Below are positions 1 through 10,473 of a stretch of DNA of 64,000 bases, in pieces. A model generated the notes under the pieces. The model did not search any database and was not told the origin of the DNA. It saw only the letters and a list, made by a program, of their open reading frames with translations. Origin of the DNA: Streptomyces sp. NBC_01262 (GTDB taxonomy: Bacteria > Actinomycetota > Actinomycetes > Streptomycetales > Streptomycetaceae). Within the stretch, counting starts at the first letter, position 1. Each line of letters begins with the position of its first letter. The position numbers and the translations under genes are program-made. The stretch is taken from positions 7,782,501-7,846,500 of the forward strand of contig NZ_CP108462.1 of NCBI RefSeq assembly GCF_036226365.1, read 5' to 3'.

Positions 1-55
1 CGCTCACGGCGGCGAGCAGTACGGCGATACCGGCCACGGATCGGCTGATGTGCAT
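1..55 (-). CDS. N-terminus of a secreted or membrane protein, cut by window edge
   Basis: Only the first 18 codons are inside the window, so the protein cannot be named. The reading frame starts at an ATG (complement of 53-55) preceded four bases upstream by AGGGGG, a good ribosome-binding site. The visible peptide begins Met-His-Ile-Ser-Arg-Ser and runs straight into a hydrophobic stretch (Val-Ala-Gly-Ile-Ala-Val-Leu-Leu-Ala-Ala-Val). This is the n-region and h-region of a signal peptide or the first membrane helix. It lies downstream of the MBL hydrolase gene on the same strand, with 86 bases between them. Confidence 0.5.
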   Translation of the reverse strand, partial: MHISRSVAGIAVLLAAVS

Positions 56-141
56 CCGGCCCCCTATTCGGTGCGTTCCCTCATCGTGTGCCCGGACAGG
101 CTCCGGGCACACCGAAGTGAGGCCCCACTCGGATCAGCGGG

Positions 142-798
142 TCACCAGCCGCGCTCTCGCCACTCGTCCAGGTGCGGGCGCTCGGCGCCGAGGGAGGTGT
201 CGGAGCCGTGGCCCGGGTAGACCCAGGTCTCGTCGGGGAGTTCGTCGAAGAGCTTGGCCTTGACGTCGCGGTAGAGCGAGGCGAAGCGGTCGGCGTCGCC
301 CTGGGTGTTGCCGACGCCGCCGGGGAAGAGGCAGTCGCCGGTGAAGAGGTGGGGGTGGCCGTGGGGGTCGTCGTAGACGAGGACGATGGAGCCGGGGGTG
401 TGGCCGACGATGTGCCGGGCGGTGAGGGTGACGCGGCCGACGGTGATGGTGTCGCCGTCGTCGACGAGGACATCGGTGGGGACGGGGATACCGGAGGCGT
501 CGTGGCGGCCGGCGTAGGTGCGGGCGCCGGTGGTGGTGACGACGGTGGCGAGGGCCTGCCAGTGGTCGCCGTGCTGGTGGGTGGTGACGACGGAGGTGAG
601 GCCGTCGGTGCCGATGACCTCGGCGAGGGTGTGCGGCTCGTTGGCGGCGTCGATGAGCAGCTGCTCGTCGGTGGCGCGGCAGCGCAGCACGTAGGCGTTG
701 TTGTTCATGGGGCCGACGGCGGCCTTGGTGATGATCAGGTCCTTGAGTTCGTGCACGTCGGGCGTGCCGCCGACCTCGACCTCTCCCGTGTAAGGCAT
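142..798 (-). CDS. MBL-fold metallo-hydrolase (glyoxalase II-like)
   Basis: The 218-residue protein has the full metallo-beta-lactamase fold metal set: the THQHGDHW motif (His74, His76, Asp78, His79), His133 in GHTPGS, Asp155 in FTGDCLF and His197 in YPGHGSD. This spacing is that of glyoxalase II-like hydrolases with a dinuclear zinc or iron site that cut thioesters such as S-acylated thiols. In actinobacteria the thiol would probably be mycothiol. The gene sits five bases after a mycothiol-dependent isomerase-family gene on the same strand, so the two are probably cotranscribed and may share a detoxification role. The ATG at 798 was chosen over an in-frame upstream codon because the extra 51 residues are low-complexity shadow of the neighbour. 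The substrate is unknown. Confidence 0.85.
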   Translation of the reverse strand: MPYTGEVEVGGTPDVHELKDLIITKAAVGPMNNNAYVLRCRATDEQLLIDAANEPHTLAEVIGTDGLTSVVTTHQHGDHWQALATVVTTTGARTYAGRHDASGIPVPTDVLVDDGDTITVGRVTLTARHIVGHTPGSIVLVYDDPHGHPHLFTGDCLFPGGVGNTQGDADRFASLYRDVKAKLFDELPDETWVYPGHGSDTSLGAERPHLDEWRERGW

Positions 799-803
799 GG
801 CGG

Positions 804-1535
804 TCAGCCTAGTGGCGGGAGGACGGGCAGGGGCAGGGCGGGCACGGGGGTGAGGCCTTCGCCCTTGCTGCGGCCGGTGACCCAGGCGAGGAGGTCGGTG
901 CGGGGGCCGCTGACGGTGAGGTCGGGCTCGTTGGCGGCGCCGATGGTCCACTTCTCGCCGCTGTCGGTGTCGTGGAGGCGTACGGCGGCGACGCCCTCGT
1001 GGCCGGAGAGGCCGTCGATGACGTTGGCGAGCACGCGTACGGCGAAGTCGGCGGGCAGGTCGGCGCAGGTGTAGCCGATGCCGAGGTCGACGTGGTGCAG
1101 CAGGACCTCGATGAGGCGGCGGTACGGGATCTCGGCGGCGGCGATGACGCGGCCGGAGCGCATGACGACCTGGGCCGCCCAGGCCTGCGGCGGGGTCTGC
1201 TCGACGGCGTAGGCAAGCCGGTCGGCGGAGATCCGCAGCTCGTCGAGGTGCTCGCCCAGCGGGCGCCCGGCGCCGTCCTCGATGTCCTTGTCGCGGGACT
1301 CCTGGTCGGCGTACTGCGGGGTCTCCTCGCCGGTACGCGCCCAGGTGAGCAGGTTGACGTAGGAGTCGGCGTTGCGGGCGAGGTGGGCCAGGAGGTGGCC
1401 GCGGGTCCAGCCGGGCAGCTGCGAGGGCTCGGCGACGGCGGAGGGGGTGAGGGTCGCCACTGATTCGAGCAGCTGTTCGGTGGCTTCCCGTACGGCGGCC
1501 GCATCGCGCGCGGGGTCGGGTCGTTGGACAGACAC
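804..1535 (-). CDS. Maleylpyruvate isomerase-family mycothiol-dependent enzyme
   Basis: A 243-residue protein of the DinB-like/MDMPI family. The N-terminal half is the four-helix bundle with the family signature around GWTRGHLLAHLARN (residues about 45-58), which contributes metal-binding histidines. The C-terminal part resembles the SCP2-like domain often found in actinobacterial members. Family members use mycothiol as cofactor or act as mycothiol S-transferases, and the exact substrate cannot be read from sequence. The GTG start at 1535 is preferred because GGAGG lies six bases upstream. A longer in-frame start at 1604 has no such site. The MBL hydrolase follows after five bases, suggesting a two-gene operon divergent from uvrA. 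Confidence 0.82.
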   Translation of the reverse strand: MSVQRPDPARDAAAVREATEQLLESVATLTPSAVAEPSQLPGWTRGHLLAHLARNADSYVNLLTWARTGEETPQYADQESRDKDIEDGAGRPLGEHLDELRISADRLAYAVEQTPPQAWAAQVVMRSGRVIAAAEIPYRRLIEVLLHHVDLGIGYTCADLPADFAVRVLANVIDGLSGHEGVAAVRLHDTDSGEKWTIGAANEPDLTVSGPRTDLLAWVTGRSKGEGLTPVPALPLPVLPPLG

Positions 1536-1601
1536 AGGGGGCCTCCCAGGTCGGGCCGGGTCGGACGGGATCGACGCCTTGTCAACGACGCTATCGCGCT
1601 C

Positions 1602-1615
1602 CACTCGATCGAGTG
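1602..1615. promoter_or_regulatory. 14-bp perfect palindrome between divergent genes
   Basis: CACTCGATCGAGTG is its own reverse complement. It lies in the 247-base gap between the isomerase-family gene and uvrA, 67 bases upstream of the former and about 170 upstream of the latter. Its position suits an operator, but no cognate regulator is encoded nearby and it does not match the actinobacterial LexA box I know (GAAC-N4-GTTC). Confidence 0.3.
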
Positions 1616-1782
1616 AAGATGGCAGGCTTGGACGGTAAATCGAATGTACGTGCTATAGCCTGGGCGTGGCGCAGTCGGAGGCCCGAAGACGCGGTCATCC
1701 GGAAGAAAGCGCGAAGGTGCCCCGTTACGCTGTCTGGGGGTGCTGCTCCCCGTCCCCCGCTCTATGAAAGGTGCGCACTGGC

Positions 1783-4695
1783 GTGGCCGATCGACTCACC
1801 GTCCGTGGCGCTCGCGAGCACAACCTCAAGAACGTCTCGCTCGACCTCCCACGGGACTCGCTCATCGTCTTCACCGGGCTGTCCGGGTCGGGCAAGTCGT
1901 CCCTCGCGTTCGACACGATCTTCGCCGAGGGGCAGCGCCGCTACGTCGAGTCGCTCTCCTCCTACGCCCGGCAGTTCCTGGGCCAGATGGACAAGCCCGA
2001 CGTCGACTTCATCGAGGGTCTCTCCCCGGCCGTCTCGATCGACCAGAAGTCCACCTCCCGCAACCCCCGCTCGACCGTCGGCACCATCACCGAGGTCTAC
2101 GACTACCTGCGCCTGCTCTTCGCCCGCATCGGCAAGCCGCACTGTCCGGAGTGCCGCCGCCCCATCTCCCGGCAGTCGCCGCAGGCGATCGTGGACCGGG
2201 TGCTGGAGCTGGAGGAGGGCAGCCGCTTCCAGGTGCTGTCCCCGCTGGTACGGGAGCGCAAGGGCGAGTTCGTCGACCTCTTCGCCGACCTGCAGACCAA
2301 GGGCTACAGCCGGGCCCGGGTGGACGGCGCGACCGTCCAGCTCACCGAACCGCCCACGCTGAAGAAGCAGGAGAAGCACACCATCGAGGTGGTCGTCGAC
2401 CGCCTCACGGTCAAGGACAGCGCCAAGCGCCGCCTGACCGACTCCGTCGAGACGGCGCTGGGCCTGTCGGGCGGCATGGTGATCCTGGACTTCATCGACC
2501 TGCCCGAGGACGACCCGCAGCGCGAGCGGATGTTCTCCGAGCACCTCTACTGCCCGTACGACGATCTGTCCTTCGAGGAGCTGGAGCCGCGCTCCTTCTC
2601 CTTCAACTCGCCCTTCGGCGCGTGCCCCGACTGCACCGGCATCGGCACCCGCATGGAGGTCGACCCCGAGCTGATCATCCCCGACGAGGAGAAGTCCCTC
2701 GACGAGGGCGCCATCGCGCCCTGGTCGCTCGGCCACACCCGGGACTACTTCCAGCGCCTCATCGGCGCGCTCGCCGACGAGCTGGGCTTCCGCACCGACA
2801 TCCCCTGGGCCGGGCTGCCGGTGCGCGCCAAGAAGGCGCTGCTGAACGGGCACAAGACCCAGATCGCCGTCCGCTACAAGAACCGGTACGGGCGCGAGCG
2901 CTCCTACACGACCTCCTTCGAGGGGGCGGTGCCCTTCGTCAAGCGGCGGCATTCGGAGTCCGAGTCCGACTCCAGCCGGGAGCGCTTCGAGGGCTATATG
3001 CGCGAGGTGCCCTGCCCGACCTGTGACGGCACCAGGCTCAAGCCGATCGTCCTGGCCGTCACCGTCCAGGACCGCTCCATCGCCGAGGTCGCCGCGATGT
3101 CGATCAGCGACTGCGCGGACTTCCTCGGCGCGATGAAGCTCGACGCCCGCGACAAGAAGATCGCCGAGCGGGTCCTCAAGGAGGTCAACGAGCGGCTGAC
3201 CTTCCTGGTCGACGTCGGCCTGGACTACCTCTCCCTCAACCGCGCCTCCGGCACCCTGTCCGGCGGCGAGGCCCAGCGCATCCGGCTCGCCACCCAGATC
3301 GGCTCCGGGCTGGTGGGCGTGCTGTACGTCCTCGACGAGCCCTCCATCGGCCTTCACCAGCGCGACAACCACCGGCTCATCGAGACCCTCGTCCGGCTCC
3401 GGGACCTCGGCAACACCCTCATCGTGGTCGAGCACGACGAGGACACCATCAAGACCGCCGACTGGGTCGTCGACATCGGCCCCGGCGCCGGCGAGCACGG
3501 CGGCAGGGTCGTCCACAGCGGCTCTCTGAAGGACCTGCTGGCCAACGAGGAGTCGCTCACCGGCCAGTACCTCTCCGGCAAGCGGGCCATCCCCACCCCC
3601 GACGTACGGCGGCCGATCGACCGCGCCCGGCAGCTGACCGTGCACGGCGCGCGCGAGCACAACCTCCAGGACATCGACGTGTCCTTCCCGCTCGGCGTCT
3701 TCACCGCGGTCACGGGTGTCTCCGGCTCCGGCAAGTCCACGCTGGTCAACGACATCCTCTACACCCACCTCGCCCGCGAGCTGAACGGCGCGCGCTCCGT
3801 CCCCGGCCGCCACACCCGGGTCGCGGGCGACGACCTGGTCGACAAGGTCGTCCATGTCGACCAGTCGCCGATCGGCCGGACCCCCCGCTCCAACCCGGCC
3901 ACGTACACCGGCGTCTTCGATCACGTACGGCGGCTCTTCGCCGAGACCATGGAGGCGAAGGTCCGCGGGTACCTCCCCGGGCGCTTCTCCTTCAACGTCA
4001 AGGGCGGCCGCTGCGAGAACTGCTCCGGCGACGGCACGATCAAGATCGAGATGAACTTCCTCCCGGATGTGTACGTCCCGTGCGAGGTCTGCCACGGCGC
4101 GCGCTACAACCGCGAGACCCTCGAAGTGCACTACAAGGGCAAGTCCATCGCCGAGGTACTCGACATGCCGATCGAGGAGGGCCTGGCCTTCTTCGAGGCC
4201 GTGCCGACCATCGCCCGGCATCTGCGCACGCTGAACGAGGTCGGGCTGGGCTATGTCCGGCTCGGGCAGTCCGCGCCCACCCTGTCGGGCGGCGAGGCAC
4301 AGCGCGTGAAGCTCGCGAGTGAGCTGCAGAAGCGGTCGACCGGGCGGACGGTCTACGTCCTGGACGAGCCGACCACCGGGCTGCACTTCGAGGACATCAG
4401 CAAGCTCATCAAGGTGCTCTCCGGGCTGGTCGACAAGGGCAACACCGTGATCGTCATCGAGCACAACCTCGATGTCATCAAGACCGCCGACTGGGTCGTC
4501 GACATGGGCCCCGAGGGCGGCAGCGGCGGTGGGCTGGTCGTCGCCGAAGGCACCCCCGAGCAGATCGCGGGCGTCGGCGCCAGCCACACCGGAAAGTTCC
4601 TGCGGGACATCCTGGGCGCGGACCGGATCTCCGACGCCCCGCCGCCGCGCAAGCCCGCGGCGCGCAAGCGGGCCGCTCCGCGTAAGCGAGCCTAA
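1783..4695 (+). CDS. uvrA: UvrABC excinuclease subunit A
   Basis: UvrA is the damage-sensing ATPase of nucleotide excision repair and hands lesions to UvrB. At 970 residues it has the usual length. The first Walker A is GLSGSGKSS (residues 32-40) and the second is GVSGSGKST. Both ABC signatures are present (TLSGGEAQR twice), as are [11 protein letters not shown] and [11 protein letters not shown]. The C-terminal zinc finger is complete (CENC, 19 residues further CEVC). The N-terminal zinc module reads CPYD then CPDC, so one of its four cysteines is replaced by Asp. The GTG at 1783 has AAAGGTG nine bases upstream and gives the family start (M)[16 protein letters not shown]. The GTG at 1771 has no proper site. 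A strong hairpin follows the stop. Confidence 0.97.
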   Translation: MADRLTVRGAREHNLKNVSLDLPRDSLIVFTGLSGSGKSSLAFDTIFAEGQRRYVESLSSYARQFLGQMDKPDVDFIEGLSPAVSIDQKSTSRNPRSTVGTITEVYDYLRLLFARIGKPHCPECRRPISRQSPQAIVDRVLELEEGSRFQVLSPLVRERKGEFVDLFADLQTKGYSRARVDGATVQLTEPPTLKKQEKHTIEVVVDRLTVKDSAKRRLTDSVETALGLSGGMVILDFIDLPEDDPQRERMFSEHLYCPYDDLSFEELEPRSFSFNSPFGACPDCTGIGTRMEVDPELIIPDEEKSLDEGAIAPWSLGHTRDYFQRLIGALADELGFRTDIPWAGLPVRAKKALLNGHKTQIAVRYKNRYGRERSYTTSFEGAVPFVKRRHSESESDSSRERFEGYMREVPCPTCDGTRLKPIVLAVTVQDRSIAEVAAMSISDCADFLGAMKLDARDKKIAERVLKEVNERLTFLVDVGLDYLSLNRASGTLSGGEAQRIRLATQIGSGLVGVLYVLDEPSIGLHQRDNHRLIETLVRLRDLGNTLIVVEHDEDTIKTADWVVDIGPGAGEHGGRVVHSGSLKDLLANEESLTGQYLSGKRAIPTPDVRRPIDRARQLTVHGAREHNLQDIDVSFPLGVFTAVTGVSGSGKSTLVNDILYTHLARELNGARSVPGRHTRVAGDDLVDKVVHVDQSPIGRTPRSNPATYTGVFDHVRRLFAETMEAKVRGYLPGRFSFNVKGGRCENCSGDGTIKIEMNFLPDVYVPCEVCHGARYNRETLEVHYKGKSIAEVLDMPIEEGLAFFEAVPTIARHLRTLNEVGLGYVRLGQSAPTLSGGEAQRVKLASELQKRSTGRTVYVLDEPTTGLHFEDISKLIKVLSGLVDKGNTVIVIEHNLDVIKTADWVVDMGPEGGSGGGLVVAEGTPEQIAGVGASHTGKFLRDILGADRISDAPPPRKPAARKRAAPRKRA

Positions 4696-4709
4696 GCGAG
4701 CCCAGGGCT

Positions 4710-4747
4710 TTGAACCCTTCAGCCGAAGGCTCGGCTGAAGGGTTCAA
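4710..4747 (+). terminator. Hairpin after uvrA
   Basis: A perfect inverted repeat with 17-bp arms (TTGAACCCTTCAGCCGA and its complement) and a 4-base loop AGGC begins 15 bases after the uvrA stop. There is no T-tract, as is common for Streptomyces hairpin terminators. Confidence 0.7.
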
Positions 4748-4841
4748 CGGCGCAGGCGTGGCCTTGCTCATAGCGTTCTCAGAAGCTCGGCACCTATGCT
4801 CCAGCTTTCAAGATCCCCGTACTGAGCTGAGGAGCGCAACC

Positions 4842-5270
4842 ATGACCACACTGCCCCCCTGCCGCCGTACTGTCCTCCAGGGTGCCGCGCTCGCCGGCGT
4901 GGCCGGTATAGGCCTCACCGCGTGCGGCAGCTCGGACAGTGATTCCGCGACGACGGCCGCCGAGACGACCGCGGCCGCTACGTCGACCGAGCTGGGTGCG
5001 ACATCGGATGTCCCGGTCGGCGGGGCGAAGCTCTACAAGGACGCCAAGCTCGTGGTGTCTCAGCCGACCAAAGGGACGTACAAAGCTTTTAGCGCGGTCT
5101 GTACGCACCAGGGTTGCGTCTGCGACTCGGTGACCGGCACGTCGCTGCTGTGTGCCTGCCACGGCAGCAAGTTCAACGCCGAGACGGGCGCGGTGGAGCA
5201 GGGCCCGGCGACGACCGCGCTGGCGGCGGCCACGGTCACCGTCAAGGACGGGAAGCTGGTCGCCGGATAG
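4842..5270 (+). CDS. TAT-exported lipoprotein-type Rieske [2Fe-2S] protein
   Basis: The 142-residue protein starts with a twin-arginine signal (CRRTVLQGAALAGVAGIG) that ends in a lipobox-like LTAC (Cys28), so it is probably folded in the cytoplasm, exported by Tat and lipid-anchored on the outer face of the membrane. A Ser/Thr/Ala-rich linker (about 30-55) precedes a Rieske domain. The cluster ligands are visible as CTH (Cys87, His89) and CACH (Cys104, His107), with Cys92 and Cys106 placed for the usual disulfide. The role is probably electron transfer, with the partner unknown. The ATG at 4842 has GAGGAG upstream. It stands alone between uvrA and uvrC. Confidence 0.88.
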   Translation: MTTLPPCRRTVLQGAALAGVAGIGLTACGSSDSDSATTAAETTAAATSTELGATSDVPVGGAKLYKDAKLVVSQPTKGTYKAFSAVCTHQGCVCDSVTGTSLLCACHGSKFNAETGAVEQGPATTALAAATVTVKDGKLVAG

Positions 5271-5325
5271 CCGATAGCCCTGTGGACGGAACGGGAATGT
5301 CATCCCCAGTCAGTAGGGTGGGGGC

Positions 5326-7380
5326 ATGGCCGATCCATCCAGCTACCGCCCGAAGCCGGGACAGATTCCGGACAGCCCCGGCGTCTACAGGTTCCGGGAC
5401 GAGCACGGCCGGGTGATCTACGTCGGGAAGGCGAAGAGCCTGCGCTCACGCCTCTCCTCGTACTTCCAGGACCTCGCCAACCTGCACTACCGCACCCGCA
5501 CGATGGTCACGACAGCCGCGTCCGTCGAGTGGACGGTGGTCGGGACCGAGGTTGAGGCGCTGCAGCTGGAGTACTCCTGGATCAAGGAGTTCGACCCGCG
5601 CTTCAACGTCAAATACCGCGACGACAAGAGCTATCCGTCGCTCGCGGTCACCCTGGGCGAGGAGTTCCCGCGTGTCCAGGTCATGCGCGGCCCGAAGCGC
5701 AAGGGCGTGCGGTACTTCGGTCCGTACGCCCATGCGTGGGCCATCCGCGAGACGGTCGATCTGCTGCTGCGCGTGTTCCCGGTACGGACCTGCTCCGCCG
5801 GGGTGTTCAAGCGCTCGGCGCAGATCGGCCGGCCGTGCCTGCTGGGCTACATCGGCAAGTGCTCGGCGCCCTGTGTGGGCCGGGTCAGCGCCGAGGAGCA
5901 CCGCGAACTGGCCGACGAGTTCTGCGACTTCATGGCGGGCCGGACCGGGACGTATCTGCGCCGCCTCGAACAGCAGATGAAGGACGCGGCCTCCGAGATG
6001 GAGTACGAGAGGGCCGCCCGCCTCCGGGACGACATCGAGGCCCTGCGCCGGGCCATGGAGAAGAACGCCGTCGTGCTGGCGGACGCCACCGACGCCGACC
6101 TGATCGCGGTCGCCGAGGACGAGCTCGAAGCCGCGGTCCAGATCTTCCACGTACGCGGCGGCCGGGTGCGCGGCCAGCGCGGCTGGGTCACCGACAAGGT
6201 CGAGGCCGTGGACACCGCAGGCCTGGTCGAGCACGCGCTGCAGCAGCTCTACGGCGAGGAGAAGGGCGACGCCGTCCCGCGCGAGGTTCTCGTGCCCGCC
6301 CTCCCGGAGCCCTACGAGCCGGTGCAGGAGTGGCTGAGCACCCGCAGGGGCTCGCAGGTGTCCCTGCGCATACCGCAGCGCGGCGACAAGAAGGACCTGA
6401 TGGCCACGGTCCAGCGCAACGCGCAGCAGGCGCTCGCGCTGCACAAGACCAAGCGGGCCTCCGACCTGACCACGCGCTCGCGCGCCCTGGAGGAGATCAG
6501 CGAGGCGCTGGACCTGGACACGGCGCCGCTGCGCATCGAGTGCTTCGACATCTCCCACCTCCAGGGCGATGACGTGGTCGCCTCGATGGTGGTCTTCGAG
6601 GACGGACTCGCCCGCAAGAGCGAGTACCGGCGCTTCCAGATCAAGACCTTCGAGGGCCAGGACGACGTCCGGTCCATGCACGAAGTCGTCTCCCGCCGCT
6701 TCCGCCGCTATCTGCAGGACATGCAGAAGACCGGCGAGTGGGTCGACGGCGAGCCCGAGGAGCACGAGCCCGTCAGCGGGCCCATCGACCCCGACACCGG
6801 AAAGCCCCGCCGCTTCGCCTACCCGCCGCAGCTCGTGGTCGTCGACGGCGGGCAGCCGCAGGTCGCCGCCGCGAAGCGGGCGCTGGACGAGCTGGGCATC
6901 GAGGACATCGCGGTGTGCGGCCTGGCCAAGCGGCTGGAGGAGGTCTGGCTGCCCGGCGAGGACGACCCGGTGATCCTCCCGCGCACCAGCGAGGGCCTGT
7001 ACCTGCTGCAGCGCGTACGGGACGAGGCGCACCGCTTCGCGATCTCCTACCAGCGCAGCAAGCGCTCGAAGTCAATGAAGACGGGCGCCCTGGACTCCGT
7101 GCCGGGCCTGGGGGAGACCCGCAAGCAGGCGCTGCTCAAGCACTTCGGCTCGCTGAAACGGCTGCGTACGGCCACCGTGGACCAGCTCTGCGAGGTCCCC
7201 GGGGTCGGCCGCCGTACGGCGGAGACGGTGCTCGCCGCCCTGGCCGGGGCGACGCCCGCCGGGCCTGCGGTGAACACCGCCACAGGAGAGATCATTGAGG
7301 AAGAGCAAGTGGAAGAGCGAGTGGAAGAGGGGGCGGCCGCAACGGCGGCCACCTCACCGGAACGGGGGAAGGGATCATGA
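5326..7380 (+). CDS. uvrC: UvrABC excinuclease subunit C
   Basis: UvrC makes both incisions in nucleotide excision repair. The 684-residue protein contains the N-terminal GIY-YIG nuclease ([19 protein letters not shown]), a central UVR helix pair that contacts UvrB (around [17 protein letters not shown]), the RNase H-like C-terminal nuclease (region around [21 protein letters not shown] and [10 protein letters not shown]) and a terminal helix-hairpin-helix pair ([29 protein letters not shown]). TAGGGT at 5314-5319 stands six bases before the ATG, so the transcript may be leaderless, although the G-rich spacer could also act as a ribosome-binding site. The last four bases overlap rapZ (ATGA). 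Confidence 0.97.
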   Translation: MADPSSYRPKPGQIPDSPGVYRFRDEHGRVIYVGKAKSLRSRLSSYFQDLANLHYRTRTMVTTAASVEWTVVGTEVEALQLEYSWIKEFDPRFNVKYRDDKSYPSLAVTLGEEFPRVQVMRGPKRKGVRYFGPYAHAWAIRETVDLLLRVFPVRTCSAGVFKRSAQIGRPCLLGYIGKCSAPCVGRVSAEEHRELADEFCDFMAGRTGTYLRRLEQQMKDAASEMEYERAARLRDDIEALRRAMEKNAVVLADATDADLIAVAEDELEAAVQIFHVRGGRVRGQRGWVTDKVEAVDTAGLVEHALQQLYGEEKGDAVPREVLVPALPEPYEPVQEWLSTRRGSQVSLRIPQRGDKKDLMATVQRNAQQALALHKTKRASDLTTRSRALEEISEALDLDTAPLRIECFDISHLQGDDVVASMVVFEDGLARKSEYRRFQIKTFEGQDDVRSMHEVVSRRFRRYLQDMQKTGEWVDGEPEEHEPVSGPIDPDTGKPRRFAYPPQLVVVDGGQPQVAAAKRALDELGIEDIAVCGLAKRLEEVWLPGEDDPVILPRTSEGLYLLQRVRDEAHRFAISYQRSKRSKSMKTGALDSVPGLGETRKQALLKHFGSLKRLRTATVDQLCEVPGVGRRTAETVLAALAGATPAGPAVNTATGEIIEEEQVEERVEEGAAATAATSPERGKGS

Positions 7381-8300
7381 CCGAGAACGACGGAGGCGGA
7401 GCACAGGTGACCACCGGTGGAGCGGGCGAGGCTGCGGAGGCCATCCCCGAGCTTGTGATCATTTCTGGTATGTCGGGCGCCGGGCGCAGCCACGCGGCCA
7501 AGTGCCTGGAGGACCTCGGCTGGTTCGTGGTGGACAACCTGCCGCCCGCCCTGATCCCGACCATGGTGGACCTCGGCGCCCGCTCGCAGGGCAATGTGGC
7601 CCGCATCGCGGTGGTCGTGGACGTACGCGGCAGGCGCTTCTTCGACAACCTCATGGAGTCGCTCGCCGACCTGGAGGCCAAGGGCGTCAAGCGCCGCGTG
7701 CTCTTCCTGGAGGCGTCCGACGACACGCTGGTCCGCCGCTTCGAGTCCGTACGGCGTCCGCACCCCCTCCAGGGGGACGGCCGGATCGTGGACGGCATCG
7801 CCAAGGAACGCGAGCTGCTCAGCGAGCTGCGCGGCGACGCCGACCTGGTGATCGACACCTCCGCGCTCAACGTCCACGAGCTGCGCACCAAGATGGACGC
7901 CCAGTTCGCCGGCGGCGAGGAGCCCGAGCTGCGGGCCACGGTCATGTCCTTCGGCTTCAAGTACGGGCTGCCCGTCGACGCCGACCTGGTCGCCGACTGC
8001 CGCTTCCTGCCCAACCCGCACTGGGTGCCGGAGCTGCGCCCGTACACCGGGCTCAACGACGAGGTGGCGACGTATGTCTTCAACCAGCCCGGCGCCAAGG
8101 AGTTCCTGGACCGCTACGCCGAGCTGCTGCACATCATCAACGCCGGCTACCGGCGTGAGGGCAAGCGCTATGTGACCATCGCGGTGGGCTGCACCGGCGG
8201 CAAGCACCGCAGCGTCGCGATGTCCGAGCGGCTGGCCGCCCGGCTGTCGGCGGACGGTGTGGAGACCGTGCTCGTGCACCGCGACATGGGGCGCGAGTGA
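7377..8300 (+). CDS. rapZ: RapZ/YvcJ-family nucleotide-binding protein
   Basis: A 307-residue member of the RapZ (YvcJ) P-loop family. In E. coli RapZ delivers small RNAs of the GlmS pathway to RNase E; the actinobacterial role is less clear. The Walker A reads [12 protein letters not shown], with Arg where the P-loop Lys normally stands and His in place of the usual Thr. Other landmarks are [10 protein letters not shown], a Walker-B-like DLVIDTS, and the C-terminal module with [19 protein letters not shown] and [17 protein letters not shown], which in E. coli RapZ binds metabolites. The gene overlaps uvrC by four bases at its start and yvcK at its end, so translation of this cluster is coupled. 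Confidence 0.93.
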   Translation: MTENDGGGAQVTTGGAGEAAEAIPELVIISGMSGAGRSHAAKCLEDLGWFVVDNLPPALIPTMVDLGARSQGNVARIAVVVDVRGRRFFDNLMESLADLEAKGVKRRVLFLEASDDTLVRRFESVRRPHPLQGDGRIVDGIAKERELLSELRGDADLVIDTSALNVHELRTKMDAQFAGGEEPELRATVMSFGFKYGLPVDADLVADCRFLPNPHWVPELRPYTGLNDEVATYVFNQPGAKEFLDRYAELLHIINAGYRREGKRYVTIAVGCTGGKHRSVAMSERLAARLSADGVETVLVHRDMGRE

Positions 8301-9310
8301 TCAAGACCGCACGGTTCCTGCGCCGGTCGGCCCAACGCTCGGGCTCCGGCGCGACTCCCAAGGTGGTGGCGCTCGGCGGCGGCCAGGGGCTGTCGGCCTC
8401 GCTCTCCGCGCTGCGCCGGATCACCCAGGACCTGACCGCCGTGGTCACCGTCGCCGACGACGGCGGCTCCAGCGGCCGGCTCCGCGAGGAACTGGGCGTA
8501 CTGCCCCCCGGCGACCTGCGAAAAGCGCTCGCCGCGCTGTGCGGGGACGACGAGTGGGGTCAGACATGGGCCCAGGTGATCCAGCACCGGTTCACCAGCG
8601 AGGGTGATCTCCACGGCCATGCGGTGGGCAATCTGCTGATCGTCGCGCTGTGGGAGAAGCTCGGCGATCCGGTGGCCGCCCTGGAGTGGGTCGGGCGGCT
8701 GCTGGGGGCCCAGGGGCGGGTGCTGCCGATGTCCGCGGTGCCCCTTGAGCTGACCGCGACCGTACGCGGCCACGACCCGGAGAAGCCGGATCAGCTGACC
8801 ACCGTACGGGGCCAGGCGAATGTCGCCCTCACCCCCGGTGACGTGCAGGAAGTCCAGCTTGTGCCGCACGATCCGCCGGCCGTTCCGGAGGCCGTGCGGG
8901 CGGTTCTGGACGCCGACTGGGTGGTGCTCGGGCCGGGGTCGTGGTTCTCGTCGGTGATGCCCCATCTGCTGGTGCCGGACCTGGTGTGTGCGCTGATGGA
9001 GACCCGGGCCCGCAAGGTGCTGGCGCTGAACCTGGCGCCCCAGCCCGGCGAGACCGAGGGCTTTTCTCCGCAGCGTCACTTGGAGGTTTTGGCCCGACAC
9101 GCCCCTAAACTCACCATCGACGTGGTGCTGGCCGACGAGGCCGCCGTGCCCGACCGCGACAGCCTGAGCGAGGCCGCCGAGCGGTTGTCCGGCACGGTGG
9201 AGCTGGCCGCGGTCGCCGCCCCAGACGGGCCGCGACACGACCCTGAGCTGCTGGCGGCCGCGTACGACCGGATTTTTCGTATGCATGGAAGGATCGGCCC
9301 ATGGCGATGA
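8297..9310 (+). CDS. yvcK: YvcK/CofD-like family protein (gluconeogenesis factor family)
   Basis: A 337-residue protein with the CofD/YvcK Rossmann-type fold. [19 protein letters not shown] forms the nucleotide-binding loop near the N-terminus, followed by [19 protein letters not shown] and [12 protein letters not shown]. YvcK proteins bind UDP-sugars and link cell-wall precursor supply to carbon source; they are not 2-phospho-L-lactate transferases despite the shared fold. The GTG at 8297 overlaps the rapZ stop (GTGA). The 3' end overlaps whiA by ten bases. The conserved rapZ-yvcK-whiA order supports the assignment. Confidence 0.93.
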   Translation: MIKTARFLRRSAQRSGSGATPKVVALGGGQGLSASLSALRRITQDLTAVVTVADDGGSSGRLREELGVLPPGDLRKALAALCGDDEWGQTWAQVIQHRFTSEGDLHGHAVGNLLIVALWEKLGDPVAALEWVGRLLGAQGRVLPMSAVPLELTATVRGHDPEKPDQLTTVRGQANVALTPGDVQEVQLVPHDPPAVPEAVRAVLDADWVVLGPGSWFSSVMPHLLVPDLVCALMETRARKVLALNLAPQPGETEGFSPQRHLEVLARHAPKLTIDVVLADEAAVPDRDSLSEAAERLSGTVELAAVAAPDGPRHDPELLAAAYDRIFRMHGRIGPWR

Positions 9311-10290
9311 CGGCAGCGGTGAAGGACGAGATTTCCCGGCTTCCCGTCACCCGGACCTGCTGCCGCAAGGCGGAGGTGTCGGCGATCCTGCGTTTCGCCG
9401 GGGGTCTCCATCTGGTGAGCGGGCGCATCGTGATCGAGGCGGAGCTCGACACGGCGATGGCGGCAAGGCGGCTCCGCAAGGACATCCTGGAGATCTTCGG
9501 GCACTCCTCGGACCTGGTGGTCCTGGCCCAGGGCGGGCTGCGGCGCGGCAGCCGCTACGTGGTGCGGGTGGTCGCCGGCGGTGACCAGCTCGCCCGCCAG
9601 ACGGGCCTGGTGGACGGCCGGGGGCGGCCCATCCGAGGGCTTCCCCCGCAGGTCGTCTCGGGCGCCACCTGCGACGCCGAGGCGGCGTGGCGCGGCGCCT
9701 TCCTGGCCCACGGCTCGCTGACGGAGCCGGGGCGCTCATCCTCCCTGGAGGTCACCTGCCCCGGGCCGGAGGCAGCGCTCGCCCTGGTCGGCGCGGCCAG
9801 GCGGCTGCAGATCGCGGCCAAGGCGCGCGAGGTGCGCAACGTCGACCGCGTCGTGGTCCGCGACGGTGACGCGATCGGCGCCCTGCTGACCCGGCTGGGC
9901 GCCCACGAGTCCGTACTGGCCTGGGAGGAGCGCCGCATGCGGCGCGAGGTCCGGGCCACGGCCAACCGGCTCGCCAACTTCGACGACGCGAACCTGCGCC
10001 GTTCGGCGCGGGCCGCGGTCGCGGCGGGCGCCCGGGTGCAGCGGGCGCTGGAGATCCTCGGCGAGGAGGTGCCCGAGCATCTCGCCGCCGCGGGGCGCCT
10101 GCGCATGGACCACAAGCAGGCCTCCCTGGAGGAACTGGGCTCGCTGGCCGAGCCCCCGCTGACCAAGGACGCGGTGGCGGGCCGGATCCGCCGGCTGCTG
10201 GCCATGGCCGACAAGCGGGCGCAGGATCTCGGCATTCCGGGTACGGAGTCCAACCTCAGCGAGGATCTGGCCGACAACCTGGTCGGCTGA
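9301..10290 (+). CDS. whiA: Sporulation regulator WhiA
   Basis: WhiA is the DNA-binding protein that, with WhiB, switches Streptomyces aerial hyphae from growth to sporulation septation. The 329-residue protein has the two expected parts: a degenerate LAGLIDADG homing-endonuclease fold (about 1-230, beginning [21 protein letters not shown]) and a C-terminal helix-turn-helix (around [24 protein letters not shown]). The catalytic acidic residues of homing enzymes are not needed in this family. The start ATG lies inside the end of yvcK. A rho-independent terminator follows about 60 bases after the stop. Confidence 0.96.
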   Translation: MAMTAAVKDEISRLPVTRTCCRKAEVSAILRFAGGLHLVSGRIVIEAELDTAMAARRLRKDILEIFGHSSDLVVLAQGGLRRGSRYVVRVVAGGDQLARQTGLVDGRGRPIRGLPPQVVSGATCDAEAAWRGAFLAHGSLTEPGRSSSLEVTCPGPEAALALVGAARRLQIAAKAREVRNVDRVVVRDGDAIGALLTRLGAHESVLAWEERRMRREVRATANRLANFDDANLRRSARAAVAAGARVQRALEILGEEVPEHLAAAGRLRMDHKQASLEELGSLAEPPLTKDAVAGRIRRLLAMADKRAQDLGIPGTESNLSEDLADNLVG

Positions 10291-10331
10291 GAAACCTGAC
10301 AGAGAAACGCTGCTGAGAAACCCTGACAGAG
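10288..10331 (+). repeat. Two direct repeats after whiA
   Basis: TGAGAAACCTGACAGAG (10288-10304) recurs as TGAGAAACCCTGACAGAG (10314-10331), 26 bases apart and with one inserted C. The first copy overlaps the whiA stop codon. The function is unknown, and a local duplication is likely. Confidence 0.6.
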
Positions 10332-10350
10332 CACCACTGACCTGAAACAG

Positions 10351-10384
10351 CCGTCGGCATCCGGACCGGGTGCCGGCGGTTTTT
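10351..10384 (+). terminator. Rho-independent terminator of the uvrC-whiA cluster
   Basis: A 12-bp stem (CCGTCGGCATCC with GGGTGCCGGCGG, two G-T pairs) and a 5-base loop are followed directly by TTTTT. It is the only hairpin with a clear T-tract that I found in the window. Confidence 0.85.
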
Positions 10385-10473
10385 CATGTCACCAGTGAGG
10401 CTTGTCATGCGCAGGTAATGTCATGAGCCTGACGGATGACCGCCGTCGGGACCCATCGTCGCAAGGGGGACTC

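Noticed and set aside
1762-4587. Very long open frame on the minus strand opposite uvrA
   Set aside because: It is the codon-bias shadow of uvrA: low complexity, rich in Val/Asp/Gly/Leu, no ribosome-binding site and no recognisable domain.
4710-4747. Inverted repeat as an operator for the Rieske gene
   Set aside because: It starts 15 bases after the uvrA stop and has long GC-rich arms with a tetraloop, which fits a terminator better.
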